DNA of 64,000 nt from assembly GCF_029931775.1 (NCBI RefSeq), contig NC_079332.1, forward strand, positions 3,236,501 through 3,300,500, read 5' to 3'. A program made the position numbers and the translations under genes. How positions within the stretch are numbered: the stretch's first letter is position 1; each line of letters starts with the position of its first letter. The notes under the pieces are model-generated. The model worked only from the letters and a program-made list of their open reading frames with translations. It did no database searches and was not told where the DNA came from. Origin of the DNA: Euleptes europaea. Lineage: Eukaryota; Chordata; Lepidosauria; Squamata; Sphaerodactylidae. This document shows, piece after piece, positions 1 to 10,439 of this stretch.

Positions 1-211
1 GCTGCCCCATGACTCTGGTTATCATGTTTTAGATGCATAAATGTTTGCAAGGAGATGTGACTTGTAAAACTGTGAATTAATATGGCATCTTGATATATGA
101 CAACGTATTACAGATGTCATTGTTTTCAGTGTTGAAATTAAACATGATGTTCCGAAAAGGTGGTAATCCTACAGATTGTGGCAGTATTTCTATCCTAATA
201 ATACTCTCCTG

Positions 212-508
212 ACTGGAGAATTAGTAGAGAGCCCTGTGGCGCAGAGTGGCAAGCTGCAGTCCAAGCTCTGCTCATGACCTGAGTTCGATCCCATCAGAAG
301 TTGGTTTCAGGTAGCCGGCTCAAGGTCGACTCAGCCTTCCATCCTTCCAAGGTCAGTAAAATGAGTACCCAGCTTGCTGGGGGTAGATGACTGGGGAAGG
401 CACTGGCAAACCACCCCGTAAACAAAATCTGCCTAGTAAACGTCAAGATGTGACGTCACCCCATGGGTCAGGAGTGACCTGGTGCTTGCACAGGGGGATC
501 TTTACCTT
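212..508 (+). repeat. Squamate tRNA-headed SINE (family with 'GAGCCCTGTGGCGCAGAG' head), full length
   Basis: A SINE copy lies upstream of the first visible SPSB3 exon. It starts with a tRNA-like head (GCCCTGTGGCGCAGAGTGG, GTTCGATCCC B-box) and ends in a TTTACCTTT tail. A 13-bp target-site duplication, TAATACTCTCCTG, is visible at 199-211 and 509-521, the size expected for LINE-type insertion. Other copies of this family lie near 15.8, 41.8 and 54.7 kb. Confidence 0.85.
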
Positions 509-521
509 TAATACTCTCCTG

Positions 522-1288
522 TCTTCATGACAAAAGCTGTAGCTTTTATGTTGTCTTACCTCTTAGATAGCAGAGACTCAGAGCAGGGGTCACCGTAGTT
601 GCAGTGATCCCATTGCGCCTCAGGTATAGGGGACGGTTGCCATGTTGGTTTGTAGAAAGGCAGGCATTTATTGAGGTTAATATCCTAAAGATGGTCAGTA
701 GTAGAAGAGTAGATGCAAAGTTAGGAGTGCAACATTGATGTTAAAGCAGGCGAGGGATGATAGGAGAAAAAATTGCTGGAGATATTTTCATCCTGTGCCC
801 CCAAAGTGTAGTGTTGATGCGAAAGAGTTGGGTCAACCAGTCCCCCTCCCTGGCTTGAAATATTCTGGGTTTGCCAGTCTCTCTATTTCTTCCACCGTTG
901 ACCTGCTGCTACTGCAGAAACATTTCTCCTAATGTTCAGCCGAATTCCACCCTCGTGGAACCTAAGAGTCTCAGATGTAGCCTTGGCCTCTGAAACATGA
1001 GACCCTCTTAGGTGGTGGAACGTGATCAGGTCTCCCCACGGCCATCTTTTCTGTACGAGGATGGAAAGATTATTCTCCCTCTCATGACCCAGATCCAAAC
1101 CAGATCCCTGTGCTGCTGCTCTGAAAACGCCAGGGCAGAGATCTCCTTCGGGGTCTTCGGTTGTTGGGCGAGAGATCACGTCTTGAGTAGTGAAGCTTCT
1201 AAGTGTGATGAAGTTGAACCCTTGCCCGCTGAGCACAGTTTGGGATGAGAACATGTTAGTCACGTTGTTCTGATTTCTTCCATGGCAG
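522..1288. other. SPSB3 upstream intron, no further feature recognised
   Basis: Sequence between the SINE and the first visible SPSB3 exon. No exon homologous to the SPSB3 N-terminus could be read here on the plus strand, so that exon is taken to lie left of the window. Confidence 0.5.
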
Positions 1289-4200
1289 CACAGTGACTCT
1301 GATTCGGAGCCGGAGTTCCCTTCTCTGTCGCCGTCCATCCCCACCGCCATCCCTGTGACCGGAGAGTCCTACTGCAATTGCGAGAACCAGAACGAAGCTC
1401 CGTACTTCTCAAACCTCCACGCTGTCCACCGGATAAAAGACTGTCGGTGCGGCGAAGAAGATGAATGTGAGGAGGCTTCTGAACTTCTCGACTGGTTTTG
1501 GGTTTCTCGAGATGAGCTGCCCCAATCTGTGTGTAGCGGGAGAATGTGTGTGCGTGCGAGGGGTCTGCTTGATGCTGATCAGGCTAGATTCAGATAGAGA
1601 TGCGCTGGAAACAAGTTTTTAGAGTCTGGTTGGTTTTTCTCTATCCAGTCAGTAATCTCCCAGCAAGAGGTGGACCTCGTGGTTTGTGGTGGGTATTGCA
1701 GAGAGCAGTCTTAGCCTCCATGATGCCTTGGTCTAGAAACGGAAATGTTCACATCCACATCTTGAAGGTGAACAAACTTTAAAGGATAGGATTGTACCAT
1801 CAATGGATTAGATGTAGGGAACTGTAGGAGAGCGGGTCTGGAGTCAAGGAGCCCCTCTCAAAGAGGAAGAATTAGAAATCCCTCTAAATATGGACGTCTG
1901 AAGAGACTGACATGTACCCTCAGTCCCACCTCAGATGGCTCTTTAGCATGGCTGACGAGAGAGGTATTTTTTTATAGTTGGAAAGACCTTACAGAGTTGT
2001 CTGTGCTCATGTATCTTTTAAAAACATAACATGTGTAATGCAGGATTCCTGTTCACGGCAACAAAAAATATCAAACATGGCACAGGGGAGTTTCTCATAC
2101 ATTTGATTGTTAGTCAGCTCCCCTGTGGCACCCGTCTTTGGCCTGTATCTGAACTTCTGTCCGTAAGTGGACATTTGTACCCTGAGTTCCCAAGACATGT
2201 TATACCAATTGATAACAGACTAGAGGACACAGTGTTCTGTAGGTGCTTTGTCTGGACCTTCTGCAAGGCTGAGATATCCATGCCTTCTGGATGTCTGGGT
2301 ATCTTGCCTTTGTGACCTAGCATGGCACAAGTTGTATGCCATTGCTGGTTTGGTGGAATAAAATGTGCTGTGGTTGGGGGTGGCCGTAAGATAATTGAGA
2401 AGTGTGTCTTGCTCTTCCCAGGAGCTAAGAGTAGCTTACACGAGGTTATTCAGTTTACCCTGGTACGATTGAGTGTGTCTTCGAACAGGAATAGCTCCCT
2501 GCATGTAGAAAAGCAGCATGTATGGGAGAGAGGTTAGTGAGATGCCACATTTCTGCTTGCAGGGGGGTGCTGATGTGTATGTAGTCACTGCATCTTGAAC
2601 AGAGGTTTGGCATATTTTGGAGAGGGGATGACGGTAAGGACTCCCGTTCGTTGCCGTGTTGACGATGTGTCTTTTCCCTCCAGATTTTGACTGGGTGTGG
2701 GATGACATGAACAAATCGACGGCCACGCTGTTGTCCTGCGACAACCGCAAGGTGAACTTCCACATTGACTACAGCTGTGGCACCGCCGCCATCCGTGGGA
2801 ACAAGGAGCTCGCCGAAGGGCAACATTTCTGGGAGATAAAGATGACGTCGCCGGTCTATGGCACGGACATGGTAAGTTGGAGCGGTCAGAAAGCTGCTTG
2901 TTATTCCCGGCCAGGGTTGTGAGTGAAGCATCGGCGCTTGCAAGTATCCGAACTGTCACGGAGGGGGGGGCTCTGTGGTGGGGCAGCCGTTGGCCAGAGA
3001 GGTGGTCTGTGAGAACCATCCTTGCACAGGATGAGAGCCACAGTCTGTCACACTGAAGCGTGGCTGCGTGCGTGATGGCCAGAGGCCAAAGTCATAAATT
3101 ATAATAACTGTTTCAAGGTGGGGAGAGATGTCGGAGAGTTCGTTGAGTGTGCAGGCTTGAAGCCTGACTGGCGGTTCTTGTCTTCTTCAGATGGTGGGAA
3201 TCGGGACCTCAGATGTGAATCTGGACAAGTACCGGCACACGTTTTGTAGCTTGTTGGGTAAAGATGAAGACAGCTGGGGGCTCTCTTACACAGGTAAGTG
3301 ACCGAGACAAATCCCCATGACGACCTGCAACTGATGAATTTATGTTGTTCCCTGCCTTTGGGGTTGTAGGGCAGCTGAGTCGAGGCAGCCGTCACAGATC
3401 CCAGACATGTCGAGGGCCTGGCTTGATGGTGAGAGATTGGAAATCTAACTAGGGGTCCTTTTTGAGTTATTAGGATGTAGATTTAAGAACTTGAACCGAT
3501 AATATATTACTCCATCTCTTGAAGCAAACGGGCATCGCTTGCAATCTTTGGACACTGCCATTCTCACAGTCGAACCTGGGCGTGCCATCTGAGAAGTCAG
3601 AACAAGAGATGGGTCTGTTGTGGGAGAGAAGGCTAAACCGCAAGATCGGGCTTGTGCCAAACTGTGACTGAGACAGATGTATCACAATGCAATTATTGGG
3701 ACATGTGCAAATGTGAAATGGATACATCAATCATTCAGTCTGCATGGCCATGGGAAAGGAACCTGGATAAGGGACACTGAAAGGGTGACCCCTGGCAAAA
3801 AGATAATGATAAGAGAATGTGTCATGTACAAAGGGGAGGGGAGTGTTAGAAAAAGATGCTGAGGGAGAGAAAGAGGTCGTCAGAGTCTGGGCATCAGCAC
3901 TGTTCTCAGGAAGGTATAGTGATACATCAGCTCAAAGATGGGAGGCGAGACGACCCCAGGAGGACAAGAGCCCCCCAACTGCCCCATAGAGCGGCGATGA
4001 AACTGCCAGACCCAGGGAGAAGGGGTGTAAAGACTGGGGCTGTGAAGAACAGGGGAGAAACTTTTGTGGCTAGACTTCTCCTGACTGGTCAGCTTCATTT
4101 CCAGACTGAGAAAGCCCCAGGGCATATTGTAGGGAATTGATTTGCTACAGGCTTCTTCAATAGAAGTGGCAACTTTGCTTGTTGAACACTGAGTCCCTGG

Positions 4201-5433
4201 CTTATGTCTCTCTTGGTGAACCGGAAGCTCAAGAAGAAGGGCTCTGTGGTAAATTGTTGGGATTTCAGAAAGAAAGACATCCCTTTGTATCTCCAGAACC
4301 CTGAGGTCTCCGTTCTAACTGTGGTTGTGCACCCTCTCCTTTGGAGAGAAAGTGTGAAACATTTATGAGTGGGCTGGTGAGGGAAAGGTGGGGAAGATCA
4401 GAGACCTGTATGAACATGTCAAAGTGAAGGTACCTGCTTTCTGGACAAGGAAGGTTTGTGCAGGCATCTCGGAGATGCAACTCCCAGTGTTGCAGGGTGA
4501 TTGTCTATTGTCTGTGTGATATTGGGGAGAGGTTCCCTCCCCTCCATATCTCAGCTGGTGGTGAGCGCAGTGACTGCGTCTTTATTGGAGTGATAGTGGG
4601 TGGTATGGGTGTGCCACGTGTTGATCCGTGAGTGATTGTTGTCCTGCAGGGCTCCTCCACCACAAGGGTGACAGAGTCAGCTTCTCCACACGGTTCGGAC
4701 AAGGCTCCATCATCGGGGTGCACCTAGACACCTGGCATGGGACTCTGACGTTCTTTAAGAACCGGAAGTGCATCGGTAAGCAGTAGAGGCCGGGGCCAGC
4801 TCTGGGAGAGCGGGACACATGTGATTCCTTGGACCAGACCCAAGCTTGGTGATAGCTGGAGCAATGTCTGGCATGTGCAGTTTAGGGGGACTGTCTTATC
4901 GGTTAGAGTGTATGCCAGGGAAGAGTGTACTGCCAACTGGCCTTCTGAGGGAGACTTGTGAACACCCCAAATGCGAGCTTGTGGGTGCGAAGTGTGACTG
5001 GGCAGATAGCATAGGACCATATCGCACTCGCCTGTCTTTGAGTCACTGCAGTCTTTTTCTGGAGGCGCCTTAACCGTTCTCGTTGGCTTTTCACACAGGA
5101 GTCGCTGCCAGCAAGCTGCGGAACAAGCGGTTCTACCCCATGGTGTGTTCCACGGCGGCCAAGAGCAGCATGAAAGTGATCCGCTCCTGTGCCAGCCACA
5201 CTTCCCTGCAGTACCTCTGCTGCTACCGCCTCCGCCAGTTGCTGCCTGACCACACGGACACGCTGGAGGCCTTGTCCCTCCCTCCGGGACTGAAGCAGGT
5301 CCTCCACAACAAACTGGGCTGGGTGCTGAGCATGAACTGCGGCCGGGCCTCCCCCTCTTCGGGCAGTGACTCAGAGAGCTTGTGCGGCTCGGAGGCCGAG
5401 GCGTGCCGGCGCAAAAGATGCCGGAGGACATAA
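1289..5433 (+). CDS. SPSB3: SPSB3, SPRY domain- and SOCS box-containing protein 3 (5'-partial, five coding exons)
   Basis: Coding exons read at 1289-1466, 2684-2871, 3191-3293, 4650-4775 and 5099-5433 (stop TAA 5431-5433), all with AG/GT borders and compatible phases; together 309 codons plus stop. Human SPSB3 is about 355 residues, so the missing ~45 N-terminal residues fit an exon upstream of the window. The first exon seen codes the acidic, serine-rich start ([10 protein letters not shown]) and the Cys motif CRCGEEDEY. Exons 2-5 carry the SPRY/B30.2 fold ([48 protein letters not shown]). The last exon adds the C-terminal SOCS box ([32 protein letters not shown]) and a basic end, CRRKRCRRT. 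Family knowledge: SPRY binds substrate and the SOCS box recruits Elongin B/C and Cullin, giving a ubiquitin-ligase receptor; SPSB3 has been linked to SNAIL and nuclear cGAS turnover. No break seen. Identification is by remembered orthologue. Confidence 0.96.
1467..2683. other. SPSB3 intron, nothing recognised
   Basis: Intron between the acidic N-terminal exon (donor AT|GTGAGG) and the first SPRY exon (acceptor TTTTCCCTCCAG). No repeat family or RNA gene was recognised in it. Confidence 0.6.
3294..4649. other. SPSB3 intron, nothing recognised
   Basis: Intron between exon 3191-3293 (donor G|GTAAGTG) and exon 4650-4775 (acceptor GTCCTGCAG). No clear repeat. The shorter intron 4776-5098 that follows is likewise plain. 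Confidence 0.6.
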
Positions 5434-5860
5434 GTGGGATTTTTTGTGAGAGGCGCGCCAGCCACAAGGCAGTGGAAGGATCTCCCTTTGGGGCGGTCCA
5501 AGGTGGCATCTCTGGGAAAGGACAGTCATTTCAGAGGGAACCGTGTCTGCACCCTCACGGAAGCCTGAGCCCAACACATCTGCTCGGGAAGGCAAAGCGA
5601 CTCCCGCAATCCCCGGCTTGTCGGTTTGCCATCTGCAGTGGATGTTTATAGTTGGGGCTGGAGGACAGCTACGTTGAACGGTGTCTGGGAGAGAAAGAGG
5701 AAGGCCTCCCCTTTGTGGACTGTACCTCAAAAGTGATGTTCTGGAAAGGCTGCAGCTTTGTAAAATATGCTTTGCATGACTGTAACGCCTGTGTCTGTCC
5801 TGTTGATCTGTATGAAACAGAGCACTCCGAATGTGATTAAACCCACTGTCTGGGGGCCAC
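5434..5860 (+). other. SPSB3: SPSB3 3' UTR with ATTAAA poly(A) signal
   Basis: The stop codon is followed by about 400 bases of unique sequence. A variant poly(A) signal, ATTAAA, lies at 5836-5841 with GT-rich sequence just after it (CCCACTGTCTGGGG), so cleavage is expected near 5855-5865. The exact end is inferred. Confidence 0.7.
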
Positions 5861-6260
5861 GCATGGCGGTCTCATTGCGCTTGGCTTGTCCCCCCCGAGG
5901 CGCGCACCGGAAGGTCTCTGAGTGGTCCCGAGACCCCCGCTGAGGTCATGTATCAACCAGGAGCTGTTTGTGTAGTGAGGACATAGCAAACAGTAGGAAG
6001 GTGATGGCAGTGAACTGGGCTTGTGCCGGGCCTTCAACACAACCTGAGGTGGGGAAGTGACCCCTCCGGACATCTTCTGCACTCAGATGGTGTGTTGTGC
6101 TTCCCAGCTGTAACCTCCCTTGAGCAGCCAGATTCAGGAAAGCCCTGATGGGGGTGGGGGTTGTCTGACTGTGGAAGAGCAGAAGGTAGCATGGCTGGAA
6201 GCTCATGTCCAACCTAATAAGGGACCTGACAAAGGAGGCCTGGGATTGACGTGGCTGTCA

Positions 6261-6420
6261 TTCATAGAATCATAGAGTTGGAAGGGTCCACCAGGGTCAT
6301 CTAGTCCAACCGCCTGCACAATGCGGGAAATTCAGAACTACCTCCCTCCCACACCTCCACTGACCCCTACTCCACGGCCAGAAGATGGGAAAAAACAACA
6401 GAAACTGCAAGAACCCTGGC
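6261..6420 (-). repeat. CR1 LINE 3'-end fragment
   Basis: Reads CATAGAATCATAGAGTTGG followed by the block about a match to 'GTCCAACC.CCTGCACAATG'. In reverse complement this is the CR1 3' end with its ATTCTATG-type tail. It is 5'-truncated, as most CR1 copies are. Confidence 0.8.
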
Positions 6421-7098
6421 CAATAATTCTTTGGGAACTCAGGGGTAGTAATGTTTTCCAGATCAGCACACTTCTGCTGTTTCTGTTGTTTTCCACTTGC
6501 ACAGTTCTCCTTTCTGCAGGTATGACAAGAAACAACATGTGCCTCAAACTGGATTAAATGGGGGCTGGGAGAAGTGCATCAGATGTCACGAAGGACTCTG
6601 CAGCAACAGATATGCACCTAAGGAAAGAGTGTCCATACTCATGTGTTTGATTTGCATGCTGTGGTATACAAGTTGATTGGCGAAGCAAACTCTTCTAACA
6701 AAAAGAGTGCCTTCCCCTGCTGAATATGGGCTGCGGCACTGCTCCCTCAGCAATAGGGGGAAACTAAATGACTGTTCTGAGGGCAGGCAGAGCAGATTCC
6801 ACCAGAATATCATTTCCACCCAGATGCCATCGAAGTGCAAACTCAATTGTACAAGCTGTATGGAGCCGCGTGGCTGTTATGGAGAGGAGTCGATACTGTG
6901 ATGTGGAACATCTGATCATGTTAAAGGTGCAGTGGTGGCCATTCTCAGAATGGCAAGAGGAAGCAGCAGCAGCAGTCTACCTTTCCCTTGTATTGGGCTG
7001 TGCTCTGATCTCTCGCTGGTTGAGAAGCCAAGTGCTTTTTCTGCTTTGAGAAAAACTTGGTTTTCTGGAGGCATTCTGTGCAGGAAATGTGGAGCAAG

Positions 7099-7301
7099 TA
7101 GGGTTGCCACCGGTTGGGAAATACCAGGAGATTCTTTTGGGCGGAGCCTGAGAAGGGGGGTTGGGCAAGGGAGGGACTTCAATGACATAGGGTGCAGTTG
7201 GCAAAGTGGCCATTTTCTCCAGGGGAACTGATTTCTGTATGCTGGTGATCAGTTGTAACCGCGGCAGATCTCCAGCTAGTACCTGGAGGTTGGCAAGCGT
7301 A
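7099..7301 (-). mobile_element. Non-autonomous hAT-type MITE with 8-bp TSD
   Basis: The ends TAGGGTTGCC and GGCAAGCGTA form imperfect terminal inverted repeats. They are flanked by an exact 8-bp direct repeat, GGAGCAAG, at 7091-7098 and 7302-7309. The 8-bp TSD supports the hAT superfamily. The interior contains the block 'GGCCATTTTCTCCAGGGGAA' shared (in reverse) with the copy at 56.5 kb. No coding capacity. Confidence 0.85.
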
Positions 7302-7379
7302 GGAGCAAGGGAAGGAGACTCTGCAGGGCCAAAGAGGCCTGAAACCTGACTCCCAAGTCAGTGAATATAGTTAAATTTT

Positions 7380-7700
7380 GGAGCTCCCTGCCCCAGGAGG
7401 TGGTGATGGTTGCCAACTTGGAAGGCTTTGAGAGGGGAGTGGGCATGTTCATGGAGGAGAGGGCTATCCAGGCTACTAGTAAAAACGGATACTAGTCAAG
7501 ATGCATACCTGTTCTCTCCAGGATTGGAGGAGCGTGCCCATTATATGAGGTGCCGTGGAACACAGACAGGATAATGCTGCGGCAATCATCTTGTTTGTGG
7601 GCTTCCTAGAGGCCGCTGTGTGAACAGACTGCTGGACTTGATGGGCCTGGGTCTGACCCAGCAGGGCTATTCTTCCTTCCTCCTTCCCTCCTGCCTTCCT
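7380..7700 (+). repeat. CR1-like LINE 3'-end fragment ('dispersed GAACATAAGAA' family)
   Basis: Contains the block TGGACTTGATGGGCCTGGG followed by a TTCTTCC-type tail, preceded by the conserved CATACCTGTTCTCTCCAGGA region. Related copies lie at 7.7, 30.2, 30.45, 38.0, 45.2 and 56.65 kb. 5'-truncated. Confidence 0.75.
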
Positions 7701-7915
7701 TCTCTCCAGTATCGGAGGAGCATGCCTGTTATCTTAGGTGCTGTGGAATGCAGGCAGGATGATGCTGCTGCAGTCGTCTTGCTTGTGGGCTTCCTCAAGG
7801 CACCCGGTTGGCCACTGTGTGAACGGACAGCTGGACTGGGCCCAGGTCTCATCCAGCAGGGCTTTTCTGATGTTTTTATGAATATGAGTCTCAATCATCT
7901 CTCACACCTGTCAAG
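7701..7915 (+). repeat. Second CR1-like 3'-end fragment in tandem with the previous one
   Basis: Repeats the same order of blocks as 7500-7700 (ATCGGAGGAGCATGCCTGTT, then GCTGGACTGGG and CCAGCAGGGCTTTTCTGATG), so two copies of one LINE end lie head to tail. Confidence 0.7.
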
Positions 7916-7917
7916 GA

Positions 7918-8562
7918 CAGGCACACTTGTCTGAGAACAAGACTGTTAATAGACCTCACCTCGAGTACTGTGTTCAATTTTGGGCACCGCAGTTTAAGAA
8001 GGATGGAGACAAGCTGGACCGTGTCCAGAGGAGGGCAACAAAGATGGTGAGGGGTCCGGAGACCAAGTCCTATGAGGAAAGGTTGAAGGAGCTGGGTATG
8101 TTTAGCCTGGAGAGGAGAAAACCGAGAGGGGGCATGATAACCATCTTCAAGTCCTTGAAGGGCTGTCATATGGAGGAGGGTGCCAAGTTGTTTTCTGTTG
8201 CCCCAGAAGGTGGGACCAGAACCGACGGGTTGAAATTAAAAGTTTCCTTCTAGACATTAGGAAGAATTTCCTAACAGAGCGGTTCCTTGGTGGAACAGGC
8301 TTCCTCGGGAGGTGGTGAGCTCTCCTTTCCTGCAGGTTTTGAAGCAGAGGCTAGGTGGCCATCTGTCAGCCATGCTGATTCTATAACCTTAAGCAGATGA
8401 TGAGCGGGAGGGCACCTTGGCCATCTTCTGGGCACGAAGTAGGGGGTCTCTGGGGTGTGTTGGGGGGGGAGGTAGTTGTGAATTTCCTGCATTGTGCAGG
8501 GGGTTGGGCTAGATGACCCTGGGGGTGCCCCTTCCATCTCTATGATTCCATGATTCTAATAG
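7918..8562 (+). mobile_element. CR1 LINE, 3' part with reverse-transcriptase C-terminus
   Basis: About 645 bases of a 5'-truncated CR1 element. The first part codes the well-known end of CR1 ORF2 (RPHLEYCVQFWAPQFKKD, VQRRATKMVRG, SYEERLKELGMFSLERRK). After the reading frame comes the 3' UTR ending in ATGATTCCATGATTCT. A second, more diverged copy lies at 20.75-21.18 kb. Confidence 0.92.
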
Positions 8563-9245
8563 AGCGTCCTTTTTCAGAAGCCGCGTTAAGCGAGCGGCCC
8601 CTTTGCCACCAAGCCCCCCCCCCCCAGCCTCGTCCAGCCGCCCGTTGCTCCAGCCAACCGCCTCTTCCCGCGCCGGACGTTCCTTCCCCATTGGCCGGCT
8701 TCCCCCGTCCCCCCTCCCTGCTCTTTGCCTGTGATTGGCCGGCGGCCGAGGGGCGGCTTCCCGGGTGGCCGCGAGGGGGGAAGGGGCGGGCGCTTCCTGC
8801 CGGCGAGGGCCAATCCCCAGGCAGCGGAAGTGGGGGCGGGAGAGGCGCCGTTTTTGCAGGCCGAGGAGGGCGGCAGGCCGGGCTCGTGTGAAGGAGACGC
8901 GTGTTCAGGCGGAGGAGAGGTGCGGGGAGGCCGGGCGAGGTCAGGGGGGAGCGTGTGGGCTGGGGGGGGCGTGGGGGGCGTCCTCCCGCCGCCTCCTTCC
9001 TGGCAACGGCCCTGCAAGTCGGGTTGCCAACCTCCAGGCCCCTGGCGGAAAAGGGCCGCCTCGGCCATCGGGCTCTGTGGCGCTGAAGCCCCTCCCCCAA
9101 GCCCCGCCCTCCTCAGGCCCCGCCCCCCAAAACCCCCCGCCGGTGGGGAAGAGGGGACTGGCAACGCCGCTCCTGCAAGGAAGGCCGCTGTTCCCCTGGT
9201 TTTGCCCGAGGAGGAGTCTGCCGTGTCGTAAAGAAACTGACAGTG
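8545..9245. promoter_or_regulatory. Orphan CpG island with CCAAT and GC boxes
   Basis: Very GC- and CpG-rich stretch with CCAAT-box cores at about 8690 (CCATTGGCC), 8733 (TGATTGGCC) and 8809 (GGCCAATCC), GC boxes (GGGGCGGG near 8780 and 8835) and an ETS-like GCGGAAGTG near 8825. This looks like a housekeeping promoter. No protein-coding exon could be assigned: MRPS34 begins 5.4 kb further on and has its own island at 12.2-13 kb. A possible donor, CTCAG|GTGAAG, lies at about 9254-9264. It may be a distal MRPS34 promoter, the promoter of a non-coding transcript, or what remains of EME2. The long open frames in it are a by-product of high GC. Confidence 0.7.
9019..9171 (+). mobile_element. Short hAT-type MITE inserted in the CpG island
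   Basis: Starts TCGGGTTGCCAACC and ends GGCAACGCCGCT. It is flanked by an exact 8-bp duplication, CCTGCAAG, at 9011-9018 and 9172-9179. The interior (AAGCCCCGCCCTCCTCAGGC) matches the copy at 56.5 kb. It is shorter than the other copies, so it is an internally deleted form. Confidence 0.85.
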
Positions 9246-10439
9246 AGATGCAGCTCAGGTGAAGGCTGCACTCTGGACTGTGGACCACCCCCCCCCCCCA
9301 GTTTGTAGCGTTTGTACCTCTCCAAGTAGGGGACAGAATCATCAGTCGCTGGGCTTCCCAGGGAGTCGGGCTGGAGCCCAAAGTCGGCAAGGAACTCCAG
9401 GCCAGAGCCCACCGCCAGGGGGTTGGAGGTGCTGCAGTAGTAATTATGTCATCCCCTTTTTCTTGCTGGGTTTGCAAGTTGAACGAGAGATCACACACCC
9501 ACCGCTCAGATGTCCCATGGTAATGTGTTCTTAAGATGTAAGGTGTTAGAGATGGTCTTGTTGGTGACAGGTTTTTGCTTTGTGCCTCCTTTTTAGTGAA
9601 CACCCACGACGGAGTTCAGCGATGTCTGAAATCTTTGTTCCAGGCAACTAGACTTGACAAATGAATCTCCTTATCAGCCATTTTCCTCTTTAAAGTCTAC
9701 TGCTCCTACCACTCAAAGCAGCCAAGTCTTCTCAAAACATCAAGGGTTTCTTTTTCTGAAGAGCTGAAGGCTTCCCAGAAAGAAAAGCTGTATTGACAAA
9801 TATGCCATGTATTTTTAAAAAAAATATTGTATTGAAAGGTGTTTAATAGAGGAAAACATTTGAATGAATAGCAGTTAGATAGATGACAACTATATTTGGA
9901 TTTATTTTCCAATATCTGAAAATTATTATTAGAAAGGAATGCTTAGATTTATTATTGTGGTTATCTCCATTCAATGTTTATTATTATATCACCATTCACT
10001 GTTGATTAGTATTGTTATTACAATTTATTGTTTATTATATTTTTCTTTTGATGAAACTGTATTATGGTGTTTTTCTTTTCTGTCTTTTTTCTCTTTTAAT
10101 AAAGATTTTAAGTACAATCTTTTAATAAGAAATGTTGTTAATAAGCTATTTTGTTCCTTTTTTTAACAAAAAAGATCCTTAGTAAAATTTAAAGACCACC
10201 TGAGAAGAGTTATAGCCTGGAATGCAAATGAATGTCCATCTTGGATTTATGACGTGTCACAGGCAATATGCCACCAAATCAGGCAAAACACCTGGTAATA
10301 TACTACCCTATAATAGCAATGTATCCAGCATAATCATCCGTTCTCTTCACTCAAAATCCCATGCCACTACATATGCCCCAGTACAAATATGTTTGAAGAT
10401 TATTTTACACTCACGATTCTATAGATCACCATAGATCAC
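9246..10439. other. Intergenic, AT-rich stretch, no gene seen
   Basis: After the CpG island the composition switches to AT-rich, especially 9780-10200, with runs such as TTTATTATTATATC. No coding exon, RNA gene or known repeat family was recognised. The last ~30 bases (CTATAGATCACCATAGATCA) are a degenerate partial unit of the adjoining minisatellite. Confidence 0.6.

Noticed and set aside
4724-5509. 261-codon minus-strand frame opposite SPSB3 exons
   Set aside because: Antisense shadow of the conserved SPSB3 coding exons.
8540-9603. Several overlapping 170-220-codon frames on both strands
   Set aside because: All are GC-driven shadows in the CpG island and run through a MITE with its own TSD.
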